41,094 nucleotides of DNA from Sphingomonadales bacterium UBA2369 (GTDB lineage: Bacteria; Pseudomonadota; Alphaproteobacteria; Sphingomonadales; Sphingomonadaceae). The notes beneath the pieces are model-generated. The model made no database searches, was not told the DNA's origin, and saw only the letters and a list, made by a program, of their open reading frames with translations. The translations under genes and the position numbers were made by a program. Positions 32,235-39,450 of this stretch are shown here, in pieces. The stretch lies in assembly GCA_002344055.1 (NCBI GenBank), contig DDTH01000008.1:1-41094 (forward strand). The letters run 5' to 3'. Each line of letters starts with the position of its first letter. Position 1 is the stretch's first letter.

Positions 32235-32876
32235 TCAAGCGAAAGCGGCTTCCAGCACCGCGGCGCGCAGACGCTCCAGGCCCAGGCCTCCTTCGCTGGA
32301 GGTCGCGATCACTTCCGGATGCGCGGCTGCATGCTTGCGGGCTTCCGCCTCGGTCGCGGCCTGGACCTCGGCCAGAGCGGTCGCCTTGATCTTGTCGGCC
32401 TTGGTGAGGACAAGCCGGTAGCTGACCGCCGCCGCGTCGAGCATGGCGATGATCTCGCGGTCGATCTCCTTGATGCCGTGTCGGCTGTCGATCAGCACCA
32501 AGGCGCGCTTCAGCACCTGGCGGCCGCGCAGATAATCGTTCACCAGGAAGCGCCAGCGCTTCGCCACGTCCTTGGGCGCCTTGGCAAAGCCGTAGCCCGG
32601 CATATCGACCAGCCGCAGCACCGCCGGATCGCCGACGTCGAAGAAGTTCAGCTCCTGCGTGCGGCCGGGCGTGTTGGAGGTGCGCGCGAGGCCGTTGCGG
32701 TTGGTCAGCCGGTTCAGCAGCGAGGATTTGCCCACGTTGGAGCGTCCGGCGAAGGCGATTTCCGGCACCGTCGCATCGGGCAGGAATTTCAACTCCGGCG
32801 CCGATTTCAGGAAAGAGACCGGCCCGGAAAAGAGCTTCCGGGCCGTCTCCGTCAGGTCGTCCTCAGCTCCGGTCAC
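32235..32876 (-). CDS. engB: ribosome biogenesis GTPase YihA/EngB/YsxC
   Basis: The TRAFAC-class GTPase assists late assembly of the large ribosomal subunit. GTPase motifs are G1 AGRSNVGKSS, G2 region SNTPGRTQ, G3 VDMPGYG, G4 TKAD, and G5 ATSS. The start is uncertain. GTG 32876 gives 213 residues and overlaps yidC by 14 bases. A CTG at 32855, just after the yidC stop and with GAGG at good spacing, would give the N-terminus normally seen in relatives (TETARKLFSGPVSFLKSAP). It is the last gene of the rpmH-rnpA-yidD-yidC-engB block. Confidence 0.93.
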   Translation of the reverse strand: MTGAEDDLTETARKLFSGPVSFLKSAPELKFLPDATVPEIAFAGRSNVGKSSLLNRLTNRNGLARTSNTPGRTQELNFFDVGDPAVLRLVDMPGYGFAKAPKDVAKRWRFLVNDYLRGRQVLKRALVLIDSRHGIKEIDREIIAMLDAAAVSYRLVLTKADKIKATALAEVQAATEAEARKHAAAHPEVIATSSEGGLGLERLRAAVLEAAFA

Positions 32877-34728
32877 GACGCGTCGGCTTGCTGCCGAGCC
32901 GCTTTGCGCCGGGCTTGGCGAGTTGCGGCTTGGGAACCGGCGCCGGTGGCGGCGGCGGCTCGTCCGGCGGTGGCGACGCACCGCCCTTGCCCGCTGCGGG
33001 CGGTGCCAGCTTCATCTCCGGATGGCGCGCGTAGAGCAGCCGCTGCTGCGCGATGGAGAGGATATTGTTGGTGACCCAGTAAAGCTGCAGGCCCGCCGCG
33101 AACGGCGCCATGATGAACATCAGCACCCAGGGCAGGAAGCCGAAAATCTTGCGCTGCACGGGATCCGGAATGGGCGGATTGAGCTTCTGCTGCAGCCACA
33201 TGGTGACGCCGACCAGGATCGGCAGCACGCCGACGGCCAGGATAGCGGGGGGATCGAAGGGCAGCAGGCCGAAGGCGTTGACCGGGGTCAGCGGATCGGG
33301 CGCGGACAGATCCTTGATCCACGCCACGAACGGCTGGTGCCGCATCTCCACCGAGATGATGAGCACGCGATACAGCGCATAGAAGATCGGAATCTGGATC
33401 AGGATCGGCAGGCAGCCCGCCGCCGGATTGACCTTCTCCTCCTTGTACAGCTTCATCATCTCCTGCTGCATGCGCGGTTTGTCGTCCTTGAACCGCTCCT
33501 GCAGCGCCTGCACCTTCGGCTGGATGGCGCGCATCTGCCCGAACGAGCGGAACTGCTTCTGCGCGATCGGATACATGAGCAGGCGGACGATCAGGGTGAG
33601 GCAGATGATCGCCACGCCGAAATTGCCGAGCACGCCGAACAGCCAGACGAGCAGGCTGAAGATCGGCCGCATGAACCAGACGTACCAGCCCCAGTCGATC
33701 GCCTTGTCGAGCGTGGTGCCGAGCGAGGCGGTATAGGCCTCCAGCACCGTCACTTCCTTCGCGCCGGCGAAGATGTGGCTGGTGGTGGTGGTGGTCTGGC
33801 CGGGGGAGACGACCGCCGGGGCGACCGTCACGTCCGCCTGAAAGCTGTCCCGGTCGCCGGTGTGCCGCAGCCTGGCCTGCACGGCCGCGTCCTGGCCCGG
33901 AATGATCGCCGCGAGCCAATATTTGTCGGAGAAGCCGAGCCAGCCGCCATTGCTGGTGAAGCTGCGCTCCCGCTCGGCCGAAATGTCTTCGTAATTGTTG
34001 GCGTAATCGGCGGCATCGTTGAACACGCCGACCGGGCCAATATGCATCGTCCAGTCGTCGCGCTCGACCGCCTCGCCATCGCGATGGCGCACGCCGCCGA
34101 TCCGGTTGATCAGCGAATAGGGGCGGATCGCCACCGGCCCGGTGCCGCGATTGATGACTTTCTGCTGGACCGTGAACAGGTAATTCTCGTCGACGGTCAG
34201 TACGATCTCGAAGGTCAGCCCCTGTCCGTTGTCCCAGCTGAGCGTGACGGGTGCGCCGGGAACGAGGCGCGGCGCGCTGGCCGTCCAGACGGTGTCCGCA
34301 TTCGGCACCGCGACGCCCTGCGTATCGCTGGTCCACCCGATGCTCGCGAAATAAGCGTGCGCCGTGCCGCCCGGCGAGAACAGCCGGATCGGCGGCGAAT
34401 CCCGGTCGATCGTCAAGGTGTGGCGGAGCAGCAGCAGATCGTCGATCCGCGCGCCCTTCAGATTGATCGAACCGCGCAAAGCCGGCGTATCCACCGCCAG
34501 CCGCTCGCCGGCGGTCTCGCGCAGGACCTCATCGACGTTGCGGACCGCGGCCGGTGCGCCGGTCGCGTCGGCTGGCGCGTTGCCCTGCTGCTGTTCAGCC
34601 GGCTGCTTGCCGGCCTCGACCTTCGCCGTCTCCGGGGGCGGGAACATCCAACTCGACAGCGCGCTCCAGCCGAGAATGACCAGCAGCGACAAGGCGATCG
34701 CCAGGATGAGGTTGCGCGTATCGTTCAC
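32863..34728 (-). CDS. yidC: membrane protein insertase YidC
   Basis: The 621-residue inner-membrane protein inserts and folds membrane proteins with or without SecYEG. It has the N-terminal helix (NLILAIALSLLVILGWSALSSWMF), the large periplasmic beta-supersandwich domain (about residues 65-345) and the five-helix Oxa1 core. The core contains the cytoplasmic hairpin QKQFRSFGQMRAIQPKVQALQERFKDDKPRMQQEMMKLYKEEKVNP and the following hydrophobic region LPILIQIPIFYALYRVL. The Pro/Lys-rich C-terminal tail is long and likely binds ribosomes. Start GTG 34728 has AAGGA seven bases upstream. Confidence 0.97.
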   Translation of the reverse strand: MNDTRNLILAIALSLLVILGWSALSSWMFPPPETAKVEAGKQPAEQQQGNAPADATGAPAAVRNVDEVLRETAGERLAVDTPALRGSINLKGARIDDLLLLRHTLTIDRDSPPIRLFSPGGTAHAYFASIGWTSDTQGVAVPNADTVWTASAPRLVPGAPVTLSWDNGQGLTFEIVLTVDENYLFTVQQKVINRGTGPVAIRPYSLINRIGGVRHRDGEAVERDDWTMHIGPVGVFNDAADYANNYEDISAERERSFTSNGGWLGFSDKYWLAAIIPGQDAAVQARLRHTGDRDSFQADVTVAPAVVSPGQTTTTTSHIFAGAKEVTVLEAYTASLGTTLDKAIDWGWYVWFMRPIFSLLVWLFGVLGNFGVAIICLTLIVRLLMYPIAQKQFRSFGQMRAIQPKVQALQERFKDDKPRMQQEMMKLYKEEKVNPAAGCLPILIQIPIFYALYRVLIISVEMRHQPFVAWIKDLSAPDPLTPVNAFGLLPFDPPAILAVGVLPILVGVTMWLQQKLNPPIPDPVQRKIFGFLPWVLMFIMAPFAAGLQLYWVTNNILSIAQQRLLYARHPEMKLAPPAAGKGGASPPPDEPPPPPAPVPKPQLAKPGAKRLGSKPTRRDRS

Positions 34729-34759
34729 GGAGAATCCTTGGAGAAATCAGTGTTGAGGC

Positions 34760-34972
34760 TCAGGGCACCGGGTCATGCCCGCACCCGCCCCAGGGATGGC
34801 AGCGGCCCAGCCGTTTGAGCGTGAGCCAGCCCCCCTTCAGCGCCCCATAGCGCCGAAGCGCGGTGATTGCATAGGCCGAGCATGAAGGCTGGAAGCGGCA
34901 CGATGGCGGCAGGATGCGCGACGGCCCCTTCTGCCAGGCCAAAGCGATGAGGATGAAGAGGCGAGCGATCAC
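34760..34972 (-). CDS. yidD: membrane protein insertion efficiency factor YidD
   Basis: The 70-residue protein carries the YidD signature: an amphipathic start (IARLFILIALAWQKGPSRILPPSCRFQPSCSAYAITALRRYG) and GGWLTLKRLGRCHPWGGCGHDPVP with three conserved Cys (SCRF, SCSA, RCHP). It aids insertion of proteins through YidC at the inner membrane. Its GTG overlaps the rnpA stop by four bases. Confidence 0.95.
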   Translation of the reverse strand: MIARLFILIALAWQKGPSRILPPSCRFQPSCSAYAITALRRYGALKGGWLTLKRLGRCHPWGGCGHDPVP

Positions 34973-35469
34973 GGCCGGTCACGGCGTTGCGGCTTGCCGA
35001 CACGAACCAATGCCTGCTCGAAATCAGACCGCAGCAACGCATAGTCGCGCTCGATCCCGCTCTGCCGGCCGATCAAAATGTGGTCCGCCCCCGCAATGCC
35101 GCGTTCGGGGAGGACCAGCCTGGCGAGTTCGCGGAAGCGGCGCTTCATGCGGTTGCGAATCACCGCATTGCCGACCTTGCCGGACACGGTGATGCCGATG
35201 CCCATTGCAGGATCATCGTCGCCGCGCGGGCGGACGAGCAGGACGAAGCCGGGCGTGGGCGCACGCCGGCCGCGATTCGCCGCGAGATAATCGGCGCGGC
35301 GGGTGACCCGCCGCAGCTGGACTGGAGTTAGGCCGACAGCTTCTTGCGGCCGCGGGCGCGGCGCGCATTCAGGACCTTGCGGCCCCCGACGGTCGCCATC
35401 CGCGAGCGGAAACCGTGACGGCGCGCCCGAACGAGATTGCTCGGCTGAAAGGTGCGCTTCATCACTCAT
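34969..35469 (-). CDS. rnpA: ribonuclease P protein component (start unresolved)
   Basis: The family domain (RRVTRRADYLAANRGRRAPTPGFVLLV ... GNAVIRNRMKRRFRELARLVLP) is the protein subunit of RNase P, which trims tRNA 5' ends. The RNR motif NAVIRNRMKRRFREL is complete. The conserved part begins about 35325, right after rpmH, but no ATG, GTG or TTG exists in this frame between rpmH's stop (35328-35330) and the domain. The coordinates given use the only conventional start, ATG 35469, which would nest rpmH wholly inside rnpA; its Shine-Dalgarno GAGGA would touch the ATG. CTG 35316 is the near-cognate alternative. Its end overlaps yidD by four bases. Confidence 0.85.
   Translation of the reverse strand: MSDEAHLSAEQSRSGAPSRFPLADGDRRGPQGPECAPRPRPQEAVGLTPVQLRRVTRRADYLAANRGRRAPTPGFVLLVRPRGDDDPAMGIGITVSGKVGNAVIRNRMKRRFRELARLVLPERGIAGADHILIGRQSGIERDYALLRSDFEQALVRVGKPQRRDRP
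35328..35462 (-). CDS. rpmH: 50S ribosomal protein L34
   Basis: The 44-residue protein reads MKRTFQPSNLVRARRHGFR followed by MATVGGRKVLNARRARGRKKLSA, a complete L34. GAGGA is seven bases before ATG 35462, an ideal ribosome binding site. Gene order rpmH-rnpA-yidD-yidC is standard for bacteria. In the minus-strand leader a hairpin and T-run precede it (see 35490-35517). Confidence 0.97.
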   Translation of the reverse strand: MKRTFQPSNLVRARRHGFRSRMATVGGRKVLNARRARGRKKLSA

Positions 35470-35489
35470 TCCTCAAAATATCTGATCTA

Positions 35490-35517
35490 AAGAAAAAGGC
35501 CGCCACAAAAGGGCGGC
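35490..35517 (-). terminator. terminator-like hairpin in the rpmH leader
   Basis: On the minus strand a six-base-pair perfect stem GCCGCC/GGCGGC (35512-35517 with 35499-35504, loop of seven) is followed by CTTTTTCTT (35490-35498). It lies between the predicted rpmH promoter and rpmH's start, so it may act as an attenuator, or it may only end transcription from the upstream PGPGW gene. Confidence 0.6.
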
Positions 35518-35528
35518 TGTGCCGGGGC

Positions 35529-35557
35529 GCGTTAGCTGAACGCCCCTGCCAAGTCAA
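35529..35557 (-). promoter_or_regulatory. predicted sigma-70-type promoter of rpmH
   Basis: TTGACT (35552-35557) and TAACGC (35529-35534) on the minus strand are separated by 17 bases. The -35 box overlaps the stop codon of the upstream gene. The match is good at -35 and moderate at -10. Confidence 0.5.
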
Positions 35558-35994
35558 CGATGGCGCTGGCCAAGCAGCCGGTCGCGGATGCGACGGCGCG
35601 AGCGGCGCTCCCTGTGCGCGGCGATCGCCGGGTCGTCGTCGAAGCATTTGGGCGAGGAGGGGGCGGCATCGAACGGGATGCCCTCGACCGCATCCTGCGC
35701 CCGGGCCCGCTCCAGCCGGCGCTTGTAGCTCAGCCGCCTGAGGCCGAAATCGACCCAGTCGCCTTTCTTCGGATGAGATTTCTTGAAGCGGGCATATTTC
35801 TTCTTCACCCAGGTCGAGCCGCGCAGCATCAGGCCGAAGCCGAGCGCGAAGACGACGATGCCGCCCGGCCCCGGAATCGCGCCGACGAGCGGCGAGATGA
35901 TCACCAGCAGCAAGCCGCCCCAGAACATGCAGGCGCGGGCGAACAGGCCGCGCTTCAGCGGGCGTTTGATCGTGTCTGGCGCGTCAGCGGTCAT
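35554..35994 (-). CDS. PGPGW-family transmembrane protein
   Basis: The protein has about 146 residues. Two hydrophobic segments (about residues 20-36 and 42-58) meet at AIPGPGGIVVFALGFGLMLRGS, which carries the PGPG signature of the PGPGW family (putative transmembrane protein of unknown role). The C-terminal half is highly basic (KKKYARFKKSHPKKGDW, FGLRRLSYKRRLERARA), likely cytoplasmic. The end is also Arg-rich. ATG 35994 is chosen; ATG 36012 in frame is possible. It lies upstream of rpmH on the same strand. Confidence 0.78.
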   Translation of the reverse strand: MTADAPDTIKRPLKRGLFARACMFWGGLLLVIISPLVGAIPGPGGIVVFALGFGLMLRGSTWVKKKYARFKKSHPKKGDWVDFGLRRLSYKRRLERARAQDAVEGIPFDAAPSSPKCFDDDPAIAAHRERRSRRRIRDRLLGQRHR

Positions 35995-36046
35995 GGGCCG
36001 AATGTGGGGCATGCCCCCTTAAGGCGCAATTGCCGGCACTTCCGGC

Positions 36047-36574
36047 TCAGCGTTTGCGGCGCAGGATGATGTAGAGCGCGCCGCTGCCGCCATGGCGCGG
36101 ATGGGCACCGCGCACCGCCGCGATCGACCCGGCGTGGCGCGAGGCACCGAGCCAGTCGCCGACCGCCGCGCGGATCGCGCCCCGGCCAGAGGGCTTGCGC
36201 GCCTCACTGGGTGGCTTGCCCGTGATGAGGAGGAGCAGGCGCGCGCCGTCGGCGATGCCCTGTTCGAGCCGGCGGTCGAGCAGGTCGTAGGCGGTGGCGA
36301 GGTTGTGACCGTGCAGATCGACCGTCGCGTCGGGCTGGACCAGGCCCCGCGACAGACGGCGGTCCCAGCTGCCGTCCAAAGTCTCGCCCGGTTTGGGTGC
36401 GGAAACGGTCTGACGAGGTGGCGGCGTGGCGCGGACAGGTCTCGGCGAGACGGGAACTGGCTCTGGCGCGGCGACGGGTGCCGCCGCCAGCGACGCCGTA
36501 TCCGGGTGAAGCGGGGTCACGCTCGCCACCACCCGGTTCCACAGGGCCTGCTCGGCGGCGCTGAGCCGGCGCAT
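36047..36574 (-). CDS. Smr-domain protein
   Basis: The 175-residue protein has a Pro/Ala-rich linker (about residues 25-65) followed by a small MutS-related (Smr) domain: VDLHGHNLATAYDLLDRRLEQGIADGARLLLLITGKP (about residues 85-121), then GAIRAAVGDWLGAS and GGSGALYIILRR. Smr domains often have endonuclease activity on DNA or RNA; in this length class the role is not settled. Its ATG overlaps the mltA stop by one base (TAATG), so it is translationally coupled to mltA. Confidence 0.88.
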   Translation of the reverse strand: MRRLSAAEQALWNRVVASVTPLHPDTASLAAAPVAAPEPVPVSPRPVRATPPPRQTVSAPKPGETLDGSWDRRLSRGLVQPDATVDLHGHNLATAYDLLDRRLEQGIADGARLLLLITGKPPSEARKPSGRGAIRAAVGDWLGASRHAGSIAAVRGAHPRHGGSGALYIILRRKR

Positions 36575-37782
36575 TACCTCTGACCGGACAGGCGCTCCAG
36601 CGTGCCGCGCGGCAGCAACACGAACGCCCTGCCCCGCGCCTGCAGCGGCCCGGAAATGCGCACCGCTTCCTCGCCCGCGCCCCAGAAGGTGTCGAAGCGG
36701 TTGGCGCCGCGGATCGCGCCGCCCGTATCCTGCGCCACCCACAGGCCGTCGGCATTCTGGTTGTCCATGTTGAACAGCAGAACCGGCGCGCCATAGGTGA
36801 TGAAGGTTGGATCGACCGCGACCGAGCCGCGCGGCGTGACGGGCACGCCCAGCGAACCGATCGGGCCGGGACCCGTCAGTTCCCTGAAGAAGACGTAGCT
36901 GGGATTCTCGCGCATCAGCGCCGCGCCGCCGTCGGGCTGGCGGCGCATCCAGTCCTGAATGGTCTGCAGGGTGATCGGCGGCTGCAATTGCCCGCGCTCG
37001 CGCAGGATGCGACCGATCGGGACATAGCCCCTGCCGTTCTGCTCGGCATAGCCCAGCCGCAGCACGCCGCCCTCGCGCAGATTCATCCGGCCCGAGCCCT
37101 GAATCTCCATGAAGAACAGATCGATCGCGTCGGCCGCCCAGGCGATTTCCAGGCCGCGGCCGGCCAGCGCGCCGTCCATGATCTGGCCGCGCGTCAGATA
37201 GGGCTTCGTCATGCCTGGCGGGCGGCCATAGACCGGCACTTCGCAACCCGGCTGACGGGTGCGGCAACCGTTGATCGTCGCTTCGTAATAGCCGGTGGCG
37301 AAAGCGGCGCCGTCGCCGACCTCGACACTTTCGAAATGGGTGGTGAAGAAACGGATCGCGTCGCGCTCGGGCCAACCGCGCGCAGCGGCGCAGGCCTCGG
37401 TCCAGTCGCTGGGCCGGGTCAGGCCGGAGCGGTCGTTGCGGCGGATCGTCCCGGCGCAGCTGACCCGGAAGGTCTCAAGCCCGCGCGCCGCGGCTTCGGG
37501 CGACAGGTTCAGATTGGCGATCGTCGGCCCCGGGCGCAGGCCGGCATCGGCGGCGCGGGTCGAGCCGCGAGCGGCAACCGACGGCAGCAAGGCGCGCTCG
37601 GCCGAGGGGCGCGACGGCGCGGACGGACGGGCGACGATCGGCGGCGGGATCAGCGGCCTGTCGACCACCGGCGGCTGCGGCTGCGGGCGCGGCTGGACAA
37701 CCGGCGGCTGCGACGGGGGAATGACGCGCGAGGCGCAGCCGGCGAGGATCAGGCCGGCCGCGAGAGGGAGAAAGCGAAGCAT
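36574..37782 (-). CDS. mltA: membrane-bound lytic murein transglycosylase A
   Basis: The 402-residue lipoprotein (lipobox LILAGC, Cys at about residue 16) cleaves peptidoglycan to anhydro-muropeptides at the outer membrane. After a Pro-rich linker the MltA domain contains FATGYYEATINGCR, PGMTKPYLTRGQIMDGALAGRGLEIAWAAD and EIQGSGRMNL. The 3D domain is FNMDNQNADGLWVAQDTGGAIRGANRFDTFWGAGEEA with catalytic Asp residues. Its products are the sort of cargo that the AmpG-like permease earlier in the window imports. Confidence 0.95.
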   Translation of the reverse strand: MLRFLPLAAGLILAGCASRVIPPSQPPVVQPRPQPQPPVVDRPLIPPPIVARPSAPSRPSAERALLPSVAARGSTRAADAGLRPGPTIANLNLSPEAAARGLETFRVSCAGTIRRNDRSGLTRPSDWTEACAAARGWPERDAIRFFTTHFESVEVGDGAAFATGYYEATINGCRTRQPGCEVPVYGRPPGMTKPYLTRGQIMDGALAGRGLEIAWAADAIDLFFMEIQGSGRMNLREGGVLRLGYAEQNGRGYVPIGRILRERGQLQPPITLQTIQDWMRRQPDGGAALMRENPSYVFFRELTGPGPIGSLGVPVTPRGSVAVDPTFITYGAPVLLFNMDNQNADGLWVAQDTGGAIRGANRFDTFWGAGEEAVRISGPLQARGRAFVLLPRGTLERLSGQR

Positions 37783-37826
37783 GAGGCTGCACTAAGGCAT
37801 CGCGGGACGCGATAACACCCTAGTTT

Positions 37827-37906
37827 GTCACGCCGAACTTCATTCGGCATCCATCTTCCAGAGTTGGAAAGAAGGCAGGTACACTCCGGATCAAGCCCGG
37901 GGTGAC
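37827..37906. repeat. degenerate palindromic element, family C
   Basis: GTCACGCCGAACTTCATTCGGC on the left and CTCCGGATCAAGCCCGGGGTGAC on the right have inverted ends (GTCAC/GTGAC), each with its own short hairpin. It lies between the mltA and Tim44-domain genes, both on the minus strand. It resembles the dispersed GTCACCCCGGACTTGATCC-type repeats of alphaproteobacteria. Confidence 0.6.
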
Positions 37907-37928
37907 GATTTCTCGATGACGGAGAGCC

Positions 37929-38582
37929 TCAGTCCTCGATGTCGTCGGTTTCGACCAGCACCCAGTTCGGGTCGATGCTCGAAAGGTCGCGGCGGAAGGT
38001 CCACAGGTTGCGGGCGGGGACCGCGTCGGACATTGAACCGGCGACGACATTGCCGTCACTGTCGCGCGTCACCGCGGCGATGAAGGCGTCGAAACGCACG
38101 TCGATCGTCGCCACCTTGCGCACGACCTCCGCATTCTCGATGGCGGCGCGCTCGATCGCAATCAGGCGATTGTCGAGCGTGTGCCCCGCGGCTTCGCGCT
38201 CGGCGATCGAGGCGGCGAAGGCGGCGCGCACGTCGTCGCCGACATAAGGCGTCAGCGCCGCGACATCGCCGCGCCACAGCGCCTCGAGGATCATCCGGTA
38301 GGCGCCCTGCGCGCCGTCGAGGAAGCGATTGGTATCAAAGCCGGGATCGGCCGCAATCAGCGAACGCAAGGCGGCCGCCGAGCCCTTGTCGAGCGTCACG
38401 GTGACGGAATCGGGGATAGCCGACGGCTCGTTCGCCTTCGCATTCGGTTCCGGCGCCGCATTCGGCTTCGGCCGCGCGACAGGCTGCTGCTGCTCGTGGC
38501 CCGTGCGCTGCCCGAGCACCGAATACAGGCGCAGCCCCACGAACAGGGCAACCATGGCAAGCAACACGATCTCGACGGTCAA
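37929..38582 (-). CDS. Tim44-domain membrane-associated protein
   Basis: The protein has about 217 residues. An N-terminal helix (TVEIVLLAMVALFVGLRLYSVLG) anchors it; a Pro/Ala/Asn linker (about residues 32-60) then leads to a Tim44-like domain (about residues 75-215: DTNRFLDGAQGAYRMILEALWRGDVAALTPYV, then IAIERAAIENAEVVRKVATIDVRFDAFI, NLWTFRRDL and WVLVETDDIED). Bacterial Tim44-domain proteins act at the inner membrane in protein transport or assembly. TTG 38582 is preferred because GGGAG lies eight bases upstream; GTG 38591 sits directly next to the purine run. It is divergent from secB. Confidence 0.88.
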   Translation of the reverse strand: MTVEIVLLAMVALFVGLRLYSVLGQRTGHEQQQPVARPKPNAAPEPNAKANEPSAIPDSVTVTLDKGSAAALRSLIAADPGFDTNRFLDGAQGAYRMILEALWRGDVAALTPYVGDDVRAAFAASIAEREAAGHTLDNRLIAIERAAIENAEVVRKVATIDVRFDAFIAAVTRDSDGNVVAGSMSDAVPARNLWTFRRDLSSIDPNWVLVETDDIED

Positions 38583-38777
38583 AAGACACACTCCCGGCAG
38601 GCGAAACACCTACATAGGCTTTTCGGGACCCGGTTTCAAACGATTGCACCGACGCGGGAGTTGCGGGCGGGCCGATTGCGTCCCGTCAGCGCTCCTGCTA
38701 GTCGCGCGCATCGCGTCGCCGTGGCACCTCGCCTGGCGCACTTTCTGACACGAAATATCTGAAAAGGTTCTGAACAG

Positions 38778-39305
38778 ATGGCCGACGAACAGGGCAATGA
38801 CGCGCTTGTCGATCTCCCGCCGCTTGACGCCAACAGCAACAACAATGCGCCGCAGGTCGGCGTGATCGCCCAATATGTGAAGGACCTGTCGTTCGAGAAT
38901 CCGGGCGCGCCGGCCGTGTACCAGTGGCAGGGCCAGCCGCAGATGGACGTGCAGGTGAATATCGGCGCGGCCAATGTCGGCGAGAATCTGCATGAAGTGC
39001 AGCTGAAGATCGACGTCACCGCCAAGGCGCCGGAAGGCACCGCCTTCCGCGTCGAACTGCTCTATGCCGGCCTGTTCACGCTGGCGAACATTCCGGACGA
39101 GCAGTTGCAGCCCTTCCTGCTCGCCGAGGCCCCGCGCCTGCTCTTCCCGTTCGCCCGCCAGATCGTGTCGGACACGGTGCTGCATGGCGGCTTCCCGCCC
39201 TTCCTGCTCGATCCGATCGATTTCGGCGGCCTCTACATGCAGCGCGCGGCGCAGGTGCAGGCCGGTGCGACCGGCGGCCAGGCCGGCGAGACCGGGCTGG
39301 CCTAA
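38778..39305 (+). CDS. secB: protein-export chaperone SecB
   Basis: The 175-residue cytoplasmic chaperone keeps preproteins unfolded and hands them to SecA. It contains IAQYVKDLSFENPGAPAVYQWQGQPQMDVQVNI, VQLKIDVTAKAPEGTAFRVELLYAGLFTLANI and the C-terminal LFPFARQIVSDTVLHGGFPPFLLDPIDFGGLY, all diagnostic. The tail is Gly/Ala-rich. The start is well conserved. The divergent Tim44-domain gene and the nearby yidC/yidD make this a protein-export neighbourhood. Confidence 0.97.
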   Translation: MADEQGNDALVDLPPLDANSNNNAPQVGVIAQYVKDLSFENPGAPAVYQWQGQPQMDVQVNIGAANVGENLHEVQLKIDVTAKAPEGTAFRVELLYAGLFTLANIPDEQLQPFLLAEAPRLLFPFARQIVSDTVLHGGFPPFLLDPIDFGGLYMQRAAQVQAGATGGQAGETGLA

Positions 39306-39321
39306 GCGCTAAACCCAATTC

Positions 39322-39427
39322 CCGCCTTGCCCGAGCCAGTCGAGCCGCAGGCGACCGAAGGTCAACGGCTGCCTTTCCTTTCTTCGTAAAAAGAAGGACA
39401 GGCCTTCGACAAGCTCAGGCAGGGCGG
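39322..39427. repeat. palindromic repeat, family B, copy 4
   Basis: The right arm CCTTCGACAAGCTCAGG is intact, while the left arm has decayed (CCGAGCCAGTCGAG). Outer arms CCGCCTTGCC and GGCAGGGCGG still pair. It separates secB and murJ. Confidence 0.8.
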
Positions 39428-39450
39428 TTCGTTTTTATGGCAGCCAGCGC

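Noticed and set aside
32659..34818. A 719-codon open frame on the plus strand, antisense to engB and yidC
   Set aside because: It mirrors the codon structure of yidC on the other strand, is Arg/His/Asp-rich low-complexity in composition, and shows no domain. Long antisense frames are expected in GC-rich DNA.
36047..37375. A 442-codon frame that joins the Smr gene to the region antisense-frame of mltA
   Set aside because: Only its last 175 codons match the Smr protein; the upstream part is an out-of-frame reading of mltA. The true start is ATG 36574, overlapping the mltA stop.
38690..38777. A sigma-54-like TGGCAC box upstream of secB
   Set aside because: The -24 half looks good but the expected GC at -12 is missing at the required spacing.
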